This document shows, one piece after another, positions 8,399 to 17,600 of a DNA stretch of 64,000 nt. A program made the translations under genes and the position numbers. Source of the stretch: an uncultured Coprococcus sp. (GTDB lineage: Bacteria; Bacillota; Clostridia; Lachnospirales; Lachnospiraceae); assembly GCA_934247115.1 (NCBI GenBank), contig CAKQIY010000005.1:45296-109295 (forward strand), written 5' to 3'. The number at the start of each line of letters is the position of its first letter. Position 1 is the stretch's first letter. The notes under the pieces are model-generated. The model searched no databases. It worked only from the letters and a program-made list of their open reading frames with translations, and was not told the DNA's origin.

Positions 8399-8860
8399 TC
8401 AATAGAATTCCAGCCTGTGCTCCACCAGCTCACTTCCCTCATATACGAGCTTGAGTGAGAAAAATCTCTTCTCCTCTTCAAGCAGCAATTTCAGGAATAT
8501 CGCATCCCCGCTCCACGTTGGAAGTGTTGGCACGATCTCTTTATCTATCCATTGAAGATCTCCCTCATCGCATATCTGAACTTCCCCATCAAATCCATCT
8601 GCGGTGAACAGGCACATAAGCTCATTCTCACACTCATTGCTTATAAATGTCACTATACCTCTGAATCGATATGATGTAAGCGTAAGTCCCGTCTCCTCCT
8701 TTATCTCTCTGAGAAGGCAATCTTCAGGACTCTCACCCTCCTCGGCATGTCCACCCACGCCGATCCATTTGCCTTTATTGATGTCCTTCTCCTTCTTTGT
8801 CCTGTGAAGCATCAGGTATTTTCCATCTTTCTCTATGTAACAAAGTGTTGTCATCTTCAT
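8399..8860 (-). CDS. Nudix hydrolase (MutT/8-oxo-dGTP diphosphatase-like)
   Basis: A 153-residue cytoplasmic pyrophosphohydrolase. The complete Nudix box starts at GHAEEGESPEDCLL and continues REIKEETGL near residues 37-59, matching GX5EX7REUXEEXGU, so the Mg-binding catalytic glutamates are all present. Its size and the TLCYIEKDGKYLMLHR opening resemble the MutT/NUDT1-like 8-oxo-dGTP diphosphatases of Firmicutes, which sanitise the nucleotide pool. Actual substrate unproven. The site GGGAGG sits directly at the edge of palindrome R3. Confidence 0.9.
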   Translation of the reverse strand: MKMTTLCYIEKDGKYLMLHRTKKEKDINKGKWIGVGGHAEEGESPEDCLLREIKEETGLTLTSYRFRGIVTFISNECENELMCLFTADGFDGEVQICDEGDLQWIDKEIVPTLPTWSGDAIFLKLLLEEEKRFFSLKLVYEGSELVEHRLEFY

Positions 8861-8873
8861 CGCTATCCTCCCA

Positions 8874-8955
8874 GGGACGTTCCTTCTGTACCGAGGAGTG
8901 TCCCTATGTCCTAATCATGACACGGGGACACTCCTCGGTACAAAAGGAACGTCCC
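8874..8955. repeat. Long palindrome R3
   Basis: Third copy, 31-bp arms with one G-U type mismatch. Both arms differ from R1 in step (GTCACGAGG to GTACCGAGG, matched by CCTCGTGAC to CCTCGGTAC). Its edge gives the TAG stop of the DMT transporter gene. Confidence 0.95.
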
Positions 8956-9878
8956 TACTTATTCACTATGTATATTCCTGCACACACCAAAACCAGCGAC
9001 ACCAGGCTTATCGGACCAAGCGCCTGCGCGCCCTCGCGGAGCAGCCACGCCGACAATATCACGCCGAACACCGGATTCATAAATCCAAATACGGCAACCC
9101 TGGATATAGGATTGTATTTGAGCAGCATTCCCCACAGAGAATATGCCACCGCCGATACAAGAGCCAGATATATGAGCATCAAAACTCCTTCGGTGGATAC
9201 GGTTCTGAGTCTGCCTCCCATGGCAAAACCGGCAGCCGACAGAATAATTCCTCCAACTATAAACTGGTAGCCACTGAGCATGACCGGATTGTGTTTTGCC
9301 GAATATCTCTTCAAAAATACCGATGAGAACGCATAAGCCACTGTCGACAGAAATATCGCACCCTCTCCTGACAGGCTCATCTGAAAGTTCATTCCATTCA
9401 TATTTATGAGAACAACGCCTGCAAATCCCACCAGACATCCGATCATCTTCTTTGCAGTGACTTTCTCCTGATGGAATATGAATCCCGACACTATGATGGC
9501 AACGAATACATTTACTGCCTCTATGATGGACGCCTTAACTCCGCTTGTGTGGGCGAGTCCTATATAAAAGAACAGGTATTGTATGACAGTCTGCAGCATC
9601 GCAAGCCACGCTATCTTGCCGGCGCATCCCTTCTCCGGCTTGATAAATCTTCCTTCCAGCAGACTTCCAAATATCACCGCAAGGATTCCCGCCAGCACGA
9701 ATCGCATACCTGCGAACAGTATCTGTGCCGACGTATCCGCACTCTCTATATTCCACAGTCCATAACCTATCTTTATACAAGGAAATGCACTTCCCCACAG
9801 CAGACAGCACAGCATAGCACCGAACCACACAACACTGGTTTTCTGCATCCATTTGTCGTTTATCTCTATCTTATTCAT
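8955..9878 (-). CDS. DMT-superfamily (EamA) transporter
   Basis: A 307-residue inner membrane protein with about ten spans arranged as two EamA repeats (roughly residues 15-155 and 170-305); each repeat has the usual hydrophobic pattern, and the motif LLWGSAFPCIKIG in helix 1 is typical. Members export amino acids or other small metabolites, or are drug exporters; substrate cannot be read from sequence. The ATG at 9878 lies just after an oleate hydratase fragment, whose reading frame ends at a TAA immediately upstream. Confidence 0.85.
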   Translation of the reverse strand: MNKIEINDKWMQKTSVVWFGAMLCCLLWGSAFPCIKIGYGLWNIESADTSAQILFAGMRFVLAGILAVIFGSLLEGRFIKPEKGCAGKIAWLAMLQTVIQYLFFYIGLAHTSGVKASIIEAVNVFVAIIVSGFIFHQEKVTAKKMIGCLVGFAGVVLINMNGMNFQMSLSGEGAIFLSTVAYAFSSVFLKRYSAKHNPVMLSGYQFIVGGIILSAAGFAMGGRLRTVSTEGVLMLIYLALVSAVAYSLWGMLLKYNPISRVAVFGFMNPVFGVILSAWLLREGAQALGPISLVSLVLVCAGIYIVNK

Positions 9879-9893
9879 GTTTACTTCTCTCTT

Positions 9894-9964
9894 ATGAGCT
9901 TCACGCTGCTGTCCAACAGTTCAAGGATATCGTACACACTTCCCCAAACTTCAAAAACACCTCT
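9894..9964 (-). pseudogene. Oleate hydratase gene fragment
   Basis: About 71 bp align, with roughly six or seven mismatches, to the 3' part of the intact oleate hydratase gene (near 12030-12100). Translated on the minus strand it reads RGVFEVWGSVYDILELLD, against RGVPEVWGSVYDIRELLD in the intact protein. Nothing of the gene remains on either side. It shows that a second copy once lay here, or that a rearrangement copied this piece. Confidence 0.85.
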
Positions 9965-10138
9965 AAATTGTCAAAGATGGAGATGTTTTAAACAATTGCG
10001 TGTCTCACTCTTTTTTATCGCAACCTCATTTTCTACCTGTTGGATCTGAAAACGTATATGTACTCTTCTGATATATCCACTTGTATCTAAAATAATATCC
10101 TAAAATAATATACAAATGCAATTTCAAAATTTTTATTC

Positions 10139-11449
10139 TTAAATTTCTATAATTGCATGTTCAACTTGATGCTCTTTTATTTTGTCAATGAGTATATGCA
10201 TATTTTCTATTTCTAATTCTCTTTTTGTATCCCCATCCTTTGGTACCATACCCAATTTTTGAAATACAAATCCAGTAAACGTGTCACAATCTTCTTCTGT
10301 AAATTTAACGCCTATAGTGTCTTCAATATCACTTAATCGTATATTCCCTTTCACTTCCCACTTGTCATCACTTATTTTTATAATAGCAGTTTCTTCTTCC
10401 AACGATATTGGTTCAATATCATTTAAATCGCCAACAATTTCTTCTAATAAATCAAAAAGAGTCACTATTCCAACCACTCCACCATACTCATCTAGTACAA
10501 TAGCCATAGATTGCTTCGATTGTTTCATATTTTTAAAAAGCACATCTGCTTTTGTAGTTTCCATAACAAAGTATGGTGCAGAAATCGCAGACTCTATAAC
10601 CATATCCTTACTTTTTTCTTTTAATCTAAAATAGTCTTTTGCATTTAAAATACCAATAACATGATCTATCGAATCTCCACAAACGGGATAAAGGGTATGC
10701 CGTGTGTTGTGAATTGTTTCATCCCACTCCTTCACATCATCAGACATCCATAATATTGCCACATCTGTTCGATGTGTAGCAATCGTACCAGCCATAATAT
10801 CATTAAATTCAAAAACTTTTTGAATAAATTCTTTTTCTTGATGATCTATTGTTCCTTTTTCACTTCCCGCATCAACAAGCATACGTATTTCTTCTTCACT
10901 CACTTGATCTTCCGTTTCATTTGGATCAATACCACAAATTCGCAAGACAATATTGGTTGATATTGAAAGAAATGAAACGATTGGCTTAAATAAGATAGAG
11001 ATTCCCGTAACCAATCCCGAAATCCTCAATGCCAGTTCTTCAGATTTTTTCATTGCAATTCTCTTTGGAACTAATTCACCAAAAACCAACGTGAAATATG
11101 ATAAAATCAATGTAATCAATATAACAGCTATGGTATCTAAAGTAGAACGTGGAATATTCGCACCCATTCCTACAACCCAATCAACTAAAGGTTCTGAGAA
11201 ATTATCTGCTGCAAAAGCACTTCCTAAAAATCCCGACAACGTGATTGCAACCTGAATTGTCGCAAGAAATCGTGCTGGCTCTTGTGTTAATCGTACTAAT
11301 CTCTTTGCCCGGCCATTACCTTGTTCTGCCATCCGTTCTAGTTTTGTTTCATTCGTTGATAAAACAGCAATCTCTGCACTCGCAAAAATCGCGTTTAATA
11401 TAATTAAAATAATCTGCACTAATAAAAGAATAAAAATTGATGTACTCAT
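10139..11449 (-). CDS. CNNM/CorC-HlyC family membrane protein (probable Mg2+ or divalent cation transporter)
   Basis: A 436-residue protein in the usual order of the family: a CNNM/DUF21 membrane domain with about four helices (residues 1-190; motif ELVPKRIA), two CBS domains (about 205-335, with VLDEYGGVVGIVTLFDLLEE) and a C-terminal CorC_HlyC domain (about 350-430). Relatives include the MpfA Mg exporter of Bacillus subtilis; older 'hemolysin' names are historical. The gene is visibly more AT-rich than its neighbours and lies between an oleate hydratase fragment and the intact gene, so it may be acquired. Upstream are a strong promoter, a leader ORF and an overlapping terminator. Confidence 0.9.
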   Translation of the reverse strand: MSTSIFILLLVQIILIILNAIFASAEIAVLSTNETKLERMAEQGNGRAKRLVRLTQEPARFLATIQVAITLSGFLGSAFAADNFSEPLVDWVVGMGANIPRSTLDTIAVILITLILSYFTLVFGELVPKRIAMKKSEELALRISGLVTGISILFKPIVSFLSISTNIVLRICGIDPNETEDQVSEEEIRMLVDAGSEKGTIDHQEKEFIQKVFEFNDIMAGTIATHRTDVAILWMSDDVKEWDETIHNTRHTLYPVCGDSIDHVIGILNAKDYFRLKEKSKDMVIESAISAPYFVMETTKADVLFKNMKQSKQSMAIVLDEYGGVVGIVTLFDLLEEIVGDLNDIEPISLEEETAIIKISDDKWEVKGNIRLSDIEDTIGVKFTEEDCDTFTGFVFQKLGMVPKDGDTKRELEIENMHILIDKIKEHQVEHAIIEI

Positions 11450-11495
11450 AAATAAAACCTTTCTACAATAAAATTATCTAAATATCACACTTTCT

Positions 11496-11545
11496 AAAAA
11501 CAACAAAAGACATGGTCTATGTTCTGAATACATAGTCCATGCCTT
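11496..11545 (-). terminator. Leader attenuator terminator of the CNNM gene
   Basis: On the minus strand AAGGCATGGACTATGT, a seven-base loop, ACATAGACCATGTCTT: 15 of 16 positions pair (one A-A mismatch), followed by TTGTTGTTTTT. It stands between the promoter and the CNNM start, so it must be read through for expression. The 3' part of the leader ORF runs through the first arm and the loop and stops inside the second arm. Confidence 0.85.
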
Positions 11546-11609
11546 GCGATATATAAATAAAAATTCTATTGAATTGGTTCGCTTCAGAATCATTATCACT
11601 TTCGTCCAA
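11517..11609 (-). CDS. 30-residue acidic leader peptide
   Basis: Starts at TTG (11609) with a perfect AAGGAGG nine bases upstream and ends at TAG (11517-11519). The first residues are MDESDNDSEANQ, with five acidic residues among positions 2-9, then hydrophobic FIYI and MDYVF. The stop lies in the 3' arm of the terminator. Arrangement (promoter, good site, short ORF overlapping a terminator, transporter gene) is that of translation-controlled attenuation. Known acidic/proline-rich leaders such as MgtL act by ribosome destabilisation at low Mg; similar action here is inference. Confidence 0.65.
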   Translation of the reverse strand: MDESDNDSEANQFNRIFIYISQGMDYVFRT

Positions 11610-11642
11610 GTAAATTTTCCTCCTTAAATAATATTGAGGTAG

Positions 11643-11671
11643 AGTATAACAAAAAGTCCCCTCATAGTCAA
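11643..11671 (-). promoter_or_regulatory. Sigma-A promoter of the CNNM leader
   Basis: TTGACT (11666-11671), a 17-bp spacer and TATACT (11643-11648) on the minus strand. Transcription would start near 11636, about 10 bases before the leader ribosome binding site. Confidence 0.85.
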
Positions 11672-11705
11672 TCTAAAAGCTGTAAAAGTTATGGTAAAAA
11701 AAGCT

Positions 11706-11736
11706 GTCCCCGCTAGGGTCAGGCACCTCCGTCCCC
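11706..11736. repeat. Copy of the GGGGACGGAGGTGCCTG element
   Basis: On the minus strand GGGGACGGAGGTGCCTGACC, then CTAGCGGGGAC. Related stretches lie at 37298-37328, 41245-41267 and, degenerate, near 61884. This copy is not a clean hairpin. Confidence 0.7.
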
Positions 11737-11738
11737 AC

Positions 11739-11783
11739 ATAAAAAGTCCCATGCATCTGCACCGTGCAGACACATGGAACTTT
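11739..11783 (-). terminator. Intrinsic terminator of oleate hydratase gene
   Basis: Minus strand: outer stem AAAGTTCCATG / CATGGGACTTT, inner stem TCTGCA / TGCAGA with a three-base loop, then TTTTT. The apical sequence TCTGCACGGTGCAG is nearly the same as in the hsp20 terminator, although the outer stems differ. Confidence 0.85.
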
Positions 11784-11888
11784 CTTATCTTATTACTCTA
11801 TATTGCTATTCACATTTTAAAACACTACGCGTACGCTGATTGCGTACATCACAATTTATTTCAACATCATAGACGATGTCACATAAAA

Positions 11889-13853
11889 CTACAGCATACC
11901 CTCTTTAATGATGTCGTGGTCTCTCAGTACCTTCTCGATCACCGTGCCCTGGATCTTCCTAAGTATAGGTCTCTTGAGCTTGTTCAGTGGTCCGAGATTT
12001 ATCTCAAGCGGAGATTTGCCATCCATGAGCTTCACGCTGCTGTCCAGCAGTTCACGGATATCGTACACACTTCCCCACACCTCAGGAACACCTCTGTCCA
12101 CACCGAGGAGTCCATACACAGCCTCCATGGCAGTTCTCACCGAATACTCTGTAGTAAATACGGTGTCACGAGGGGTATCGGCGAACTGTCCGAGGAATGC
12201 AAAGTTGGTGCATCCGTCCGGAATTACGTCTGGTCTGTCGCCCTTTGCTCTAGGCATGAAGAACGCGGTGATATATGGCATCATAGTTGGCACACAGACT
12301 GCGCTGTTTGTGGCCAGCTCCTCGATCTCATCCTCAGGCACTCCCAGATGGTAGAGCCACTCCTCCGTGATCTCCTTACCGGTACAATCCTTCATAGGTT
12401 TCTTGATATAATCGCCCGGAACATCTGTGAACAGGCCATATACCCATACACACACCTTATCCTTGTCCTGGGTCTTGAACTGTCCCTGTCTGTTGATGGT
12501 CCAGCTCATCAGCCAGCTTGAATCCTGACAGCTTACGATACCACCAGTGACAACCTTTCCTGTTCTCGGATCACGCTTACAGATATCCACGATGTAAGGA
12601 ATGATCTTGTCGTCAAGCGTTGTGACTGTGGCTGACTCCCAATTCGTCTTAGATATATCAGAGCAGAACTTCTCAGGATGTCCAAATGAAGGATCCTGTG
12701 CAGCTATGTTCTTCCACAGGCTCCAGCAGCCGCTTGTTCTCACCTCTGCATCTCCATTTGGCGCATGATTCTGGTCTCCGTAGATAGTTCCCTCCGTGCA
12801 GCTTCCATTTGTGACAAATACAAGATCGTTCTCAGTGAGTGGAATACCCTTCTCTGTCCCATTTACCCTGCACTCTATGGTCTTTGCTATCTTCTTGCCG
12901 TCTCTCATGTCAAATATGACATTTGTGACTTCCGTGTTGTACTGGAATGTCACACCCGCATCCTCAAGATACTTCACCATCGGAAGGATCAGCGACTCAT
13001 ACTGGTTGTACTTTGTGAACTTGAGGGCCGAGAAATCCGGAAGTCCTGAGATGTGATGTATAAATCTCTGGAAGTAAAGTTTCATCTCCAGCGCGCTGTG
13101 CCAGTTCTCAAATGCGAACATCGTCCTCCAGTACAGCCAGAATGTTGAATCAAATACCTCATCGTCAAATACATCCTCTATTGTCTTGTCATACAGATCC
13201 TCATCCTTTGTCATGAAGAGCTTCATGATCTCCATACAACCCTTCTGGCTCAGATTGAATTTGCCATCTGTGTGGGCATCCTTGCCTCTATTCACTGTTG
13301 CTCTGCACAGTGAATAATTTGGATCCTCCTTGTTCAGCCAGTAATACTCGTCAAGAACAGATACCCCCGGAGTCTCTATGGAAGGTATACTTCTGAACAG
13401 ATCCCACAGGCACTCGAAATGGTTCTCCATCTCACGTCCACCTCTCATGACGTAGCCTCTGGCAGGATCAAATATTCCATCGCACGCACCGCCCGCTATA
13501 TCCATAGCCTCAAGAATATGGATATGTGAGCCCGGCATCTGTCCGTCACGTACAAGGAAGCAAGCTGCTGCCAGTGATGCAAGACCACTTCCCACTATAT
13601 ATGCGTTCTTGTCATCCACGCCCTCCGGCTTTCTCGGTCTGGCAAATGCCTCGTAGTTACCATTTGTATAATAGATTCCCTTGCTGTTCTTCTCATGCTT
13701 TCCGCGCTCCGTATTGCGGTACTCTGCATGTTCTGCCGCAGCCTTCTCCTTCTGAACTTTTGCCTTATTATGATTTTTAACTGTGAGCGCTGCTGCTCCT
13801 GCGCCGGCTGCTGCCTCCGCTGCGATTCCGATTCCTAATTTCTTCTTTGACAT
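11889..13853 (-). CDS. ohyA: Oleate hydratase (fatty acid double-bond hydratase)
   Basis: A 654-residue FAD-binding enzyme (EC 4.2.1.53 family) that adds water to the cis-9 double bond of oleic and linoleic acid, giving 10-hydroxy fatty acids; in gut bacteria this detoxifies free unsaturated fatty acids. The FAD site AYIVGSGLASLAAACFL is near residue 85, and family landmarks such as GGREMENHFECLWDLF and FLGQFADTPRDTVFTTEYS are present. An N-terminal helix rich in Ala/Gly (residues 5-30) precedes it and may associate with the membrane. The ATG at 13853 has AAAGGAG eight bases upstream. The TetR gene upstream on the same strand is the probable regulator, but a terminator separates them. Confidence 0.95.
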   Translation of the reverse strand: MSKKKLGIGIAAEAAAGAGAAALTVKNHNKAKVQKEKAAAEHAEYRNTERGKHEKNSKGIYYTNGNYEAFARPRKPEGVDDKNAYIVGSGLASLAAACFLVRDGQMPGSHIHILEAMDIAGGACDGIFDPARGYVMRGGREMENHFECLWDLFRSIPSIETPGVSVLDEYYWLNKEDPNYSLCRATVNRGKDAHTDGKFNLSQKGCMEIMKLFMTKDEDLYDKTIEDVFDDEVFDSTFWLYWRTMFAFENWHSALEMKLYFQRFIHHISGLPDFSALKFTKYNQYESLILPMVKYLEDAGVTFQYNTEVTNVIFDMRDGKKIAKTIECRVNGTEKGIPLTENDLVFVTNGSCTEGTIYGDQNHAPNGDAEVRTSGCWSLWKNIAAQDPSFGHPEKFCSDISKTNWESATVTTLDDKIIPYIVDICKRDPRTGKVVTGGIVSCQDSSWLMSWTINRQGQFKTQDKDKVCVWVYGLFTDVPGDYIKKPMKDCTGKEITEEWLYHLGVPEDEIEELATNSAVCVPTMMPYITAFFMPRAKGDRPDVIPDGCTNFAFLGQFADTPRDTVFTTEYSVRTAMEAVYGLLGVDRGVPEVWGSVYDIRELLDSSVKLMDGKSPLEINLGPLNKLKRPILRKIQGTVIEKVLRDHDIIKEGML

Positions 13854-13933
13854 AAGCAATTCTCCTTTCAGTCTGCCGTCTATATCCATCTCATATCCCT
13901 ATAATAGCTTGCCCAATTTTTATTTCATATTTA

Positions 13934-13970
13934 CAAAAAAAGTGGAATGATAAAAATTTTATCATTCCAC
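13934..13970 (-). terminator. Intrinsic terminator of TetR gene
   Basis: Minus strand GTGGAATGATAAAA and its complement around a short loop, followed by seven T. It separates the regulator from oleate hydratase, so the latter must have its own promoter in 13854-13933. Confidence 0.88.
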
Positions 13971-13985
13971 CCGTTTTGTATAAAT

Positions 13986-14564
13986 TTATTTTGAATATTT
14001 CTCCATGAAGAGTATCACGCTCTGCCTCAACACTTCCATCTGTGACTTCATATAATATTCATCCTCAAATAAAGCATAATGCACGCTTGCTCTTACGAAG
14101 ATGAAAATCAATGGAGTAAGAATATTGTAAGGAATTCCGATCTTAGGCTCAAGCTGTTTTGCATACTCTGTATATCTCTCATTGACTCCTTCAAAGAACC
14201 TCTTTCCATGCTCAATATACTTTGGATGAGTATACACCTGATACATCAGTCTATATTTTTTACCATGCTTCCTTGCCGTCCAATATGGTATTTCCTCAAT
14301 AAACCGCATTACATCCTCTGCATCCTTTGGCGATTCCTTCATGAAATCATCCTCAACCTTTGACATACAATGTGCAGTGGACTGTACTATCAGATCATCC
14401 AAATCGTCAAAGTATGTATATAACACAGATGGGTTTGTATTGCATGCTTTTGCAAGGCCTCTTATTCCCACAGAATTCAGTCCGTTCTCGGCATAGCACT
14501 CATAGCATTTCTCCATCAGTTCTATCTTTTTAGCTTGAAACTGTTCCTCATTGCGTACTCTCAC
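13986..14564 (-). CDS. TetR-family regulator next to oleate hydratase
   Basis: The start is GTG at 14564 (AGGAGG seven bases upstream), giving 192 residues. The N-terminal helix-turn-helix covers about residues 10-55 (GIRGLAKACNTNPSVLYTYFDDLDDLI), where SVLYTYF is the usual recognition-helix ending; the rest is an all-helical ligand and dimer domain with no known ligand. Its position suggests it senses free fatty acids and controls the oleate hydratase gene, which is inference. It ends in a strong terminator. Confidence 0.88.
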   Translation of the reverse strand: MRVRNEEQFQAKKIELMEKCYECYAENGLNSVGIRGLAKACNTNPSVLYTYFDDLDDLIVQSTAHCMSKVEDDFMKESPKDAEDVMRFIEEIPYWTARKHGKKYRLMYQVYTHPKYIEHGKRFFEGVNERYTEYAKQLEPKIGIPYNILTPLIFIFVRASVHYALFEDEYYMKSQMEVLRQSVILFMEKYSK

Positions 14565-14650
14565 TTCACTGCCTCCTTCAAGTAACATCCTGCCAGCATT
14601 TAATCAGGCAACTTTTTTCATATTAGCACGACACATCTTGACTTGTCAGC

Positions 14651-17600
14651 TTATTTGGTTGTGGCAGACTTTGTTCTGCTCCAGTTTGAATAATATGTCT
14701 TTGTCGTACCATTCTGAGTAACCTTCTTATAAGTACGGATTCTCACATAATACTTTTTCTTTGTCTGAAGATTTGATAAAGCATAACTGGTTGTCGCATT
14801 CTTCCTGATCGTAACAGTCTTCGCTCCAGCAAATGTTGAAGATGTGCTGTACTGTAACTGATAACCAGTTGTCTGCGTTGGCTGCTTTGCCCACTTGACT
14901 ACCAGCTTTTTCTTGCTCGCACTTATGCTGGATACGCCAACACCCTTCGGCTTAATTGTAAATGATTTTGTGAAAGTGCCGCTATAATTACCCTTGAATC
15001 TGATCTTCACAATGTAACTGCCCACTGCCTTTCGACCAGAAGCATATGTAACTGTGTAAGATGCACTTCCAAGTTTATTTCCTTTGCTGTCCTTGACCGT
15101 CACGCCCGGAGTTCTGACTTTGCCATTATAGGTGAGCTCTGTCGCTGCCAGAGTGATTCTCGCTAATCTTGGTATAGACTTTGACGAAATCAGCTTGCCA
15201 CAGGCAGAGCACTTAACTGTAACCTTTCCATTGGTCTTCGCGGTCGCCTTAACGGTCGTCGTCTTTGCGGTATGTTTACCTGTTGCAGGAATCTTGAGCT
15301 TATCAAGTGTAGTTTCGGATGTACACTTTGCATCTGCGAAATATTTGTGGCATACCCCACAGTACCAGTACGCCTTATTTCCCGCCTTGGCGCAGGTAGC
15401 AGATACTGCTTTCACAGCCTTTATAGTGTGCGCTGCCGGAATAATGGTATCATCAATACTTATTTCCTGTTCACCACTCTCATCCAGGAAACATTTTCCG
15501 CAATTATCACAGAACCAGTACTCTATATTTCCCGGTGTCTTGCAGGTCTTTTCTTTAGCTTTCTCCTTGGTCGTCGAATGTCCGGTTGCCTTGAGTACAT
15601 CATCTGCAATGTGTGAATCACATCCCTCATCCTGACATTTGTATCCCACATAACCATCCTCTGTACATGTCGCAGCTTTCTTTGTCGCCACATATGTGTG
15701 TGGTTTATTTGCCACCAAGACATCATAATCAGCCTTTACATTTCCAGAAGATATTGTAACCACATACCTGCCCGGCTGAGTCGAACTGTAATCTGTGGTC
15801 ACATCATAAGGAATCAGCCTCGAGTTAAATCCACTGCTTCTTATAAGCCTTACGCTTACTCCGTTCAATGTGAGATCCTGACCATAGTAAAATGTTGTCT
15901 TTGCATTGTCAGTTTTTATATCCACCTTAACTGGATTAAGTCTGATTGGGTGGCCTGTGATATCAGCATTTGTCAGCATTCCAACATATTCATAACCAAG
16001 CTTGCTGAGTGTAAAATCGTCCACATATGATACATCACACTCTCGCCCCTGGACTGTTGTACCCAGAATCATATAATCAACATTTGACTTCTTTGCACCG
16101 ACTCCATTATATATATAACATTTTCTAATCTTCAATTCATTACATAGACCTGCAAATGAACCATGATTATCCGCTGAATGTTTAAATTGATCAGTCCATG
16201 CATTTGTCGCCATAAAACTCCAGCAGTTCTCCATTAAACTATTATGGCCTTGACCAACCATACCACCTGTATAGCTTTCACTATCCGTACTTTCAGATTG
16301 AACGTTTCCATCCTCTCTTCCACAGTATAGAATATTACTTCCTGTAACATAACCTGCTATATTCCCTACGCAACCTTTTACGTCCTGCTTCTTATTCGTG
16401 CTCTCTCTGACAATTGTCCACACATTGCGCAGAGTACAGCCATTTAGCTCACTGTTGCTTAGCCAGCCTGTGATTCCTCCAAGATATACTCTTCCGCCCG
16501 ACATAATTCCATACGCATAACTGTCAATAACTTCACATCTCTCTATCTTTCCCTTATTCTCAACCATTCCGGCAATAACACCAACATAATAGTATCCATC
16601 TGCATCTTCCAAGTACATGGTAGTTTTGTCCACCGTCAGATCCTGCACCGTTCCACCCGATATACAGTTGAAAATGCCGTACTTGCTTGTGTTATTTAAA
16701 CGAAAATCAACATTTGATATACTATGTCCATTTCCATAAAATGTACCACTGAATTTTCCGGTCACACTCGTGAAATAGTAATCTTTGTAATCCAGATCAG
16801 CTGCAAGTGATATATATGCGTCATTGTAATAACCGCCTGCAAATAAATTGAACTGCTCCTCAGTCTTGATCACATATGGATATTCCGATGTTCCATAACC
16901 ACCGGCTAACTTTCCTGCCTTGCTCGTAAACGTATATGTATGAAGAAGTATCTTCTGATCGCCAATGGTACAATAAATATCCACTTTGGCATCTGTACCT
17001 TCCTCAAAGTCTGTGCCAAAAACAATTCTGTCGCCATTTATCGTAACTCCGCTGTCTGAAGACTCATAACTGTATTCGCATACTCCGCCAAACATTTTGA
17101 CATAACCGCTTCCAAAGTATGCTGCCAGCAGACTATTAGAATCTGGAAGAGTTATGACCGCTCCCGGCTCCACATTCATTGTGCTGTCTTTCATATTTCG
17201 CATCAGATACCCTGCAGGTCCTTTATAGCTGACTTCAAGTCCCTCTATAGATGAGAAATGCTTGTTGAGATCATAAAAAACATGAGTTGTGGTCTGCATG
17301 CTCTCTTCAGTCATCGATGCAAATATCGCCTCAATCTGGTTCATACCGAGCTTTGAGCCGAAATCTGTGTCATAGCGAGTAAGATTATTTTGTGACATAT
17401 ATGTACTCTGAAACAGAGTTATGGACATATAATAGTAATTTGCCAGACTATATGTGTAGTAAGCCTGCGCCACAAAATCTTTAACCGCAGCTGCCGTCTC
17501 TGCATCAGAATATCCCGCAGCTTTATAGTATCTGCACAAAATATCTGTGACAGAACCCGGGCAGCTCACACCGCTCAAATCTCCGCGGAGATATCCACCC

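Noticed and set aside
7350..8955. CRISPR array or IS ends for the three palindromes
   Set aside because: Copies are separated by genes of unequal length, each is self-complementary, and there is no transposase or spacer pattern.
11450..11700. Riboswitch (M-box or yybP-ykoY) before the CNNM gene
   Set aside because: The leader is short and lacks the conserved cores of these riboswitches; the leader ORF plus terminator explains it better.
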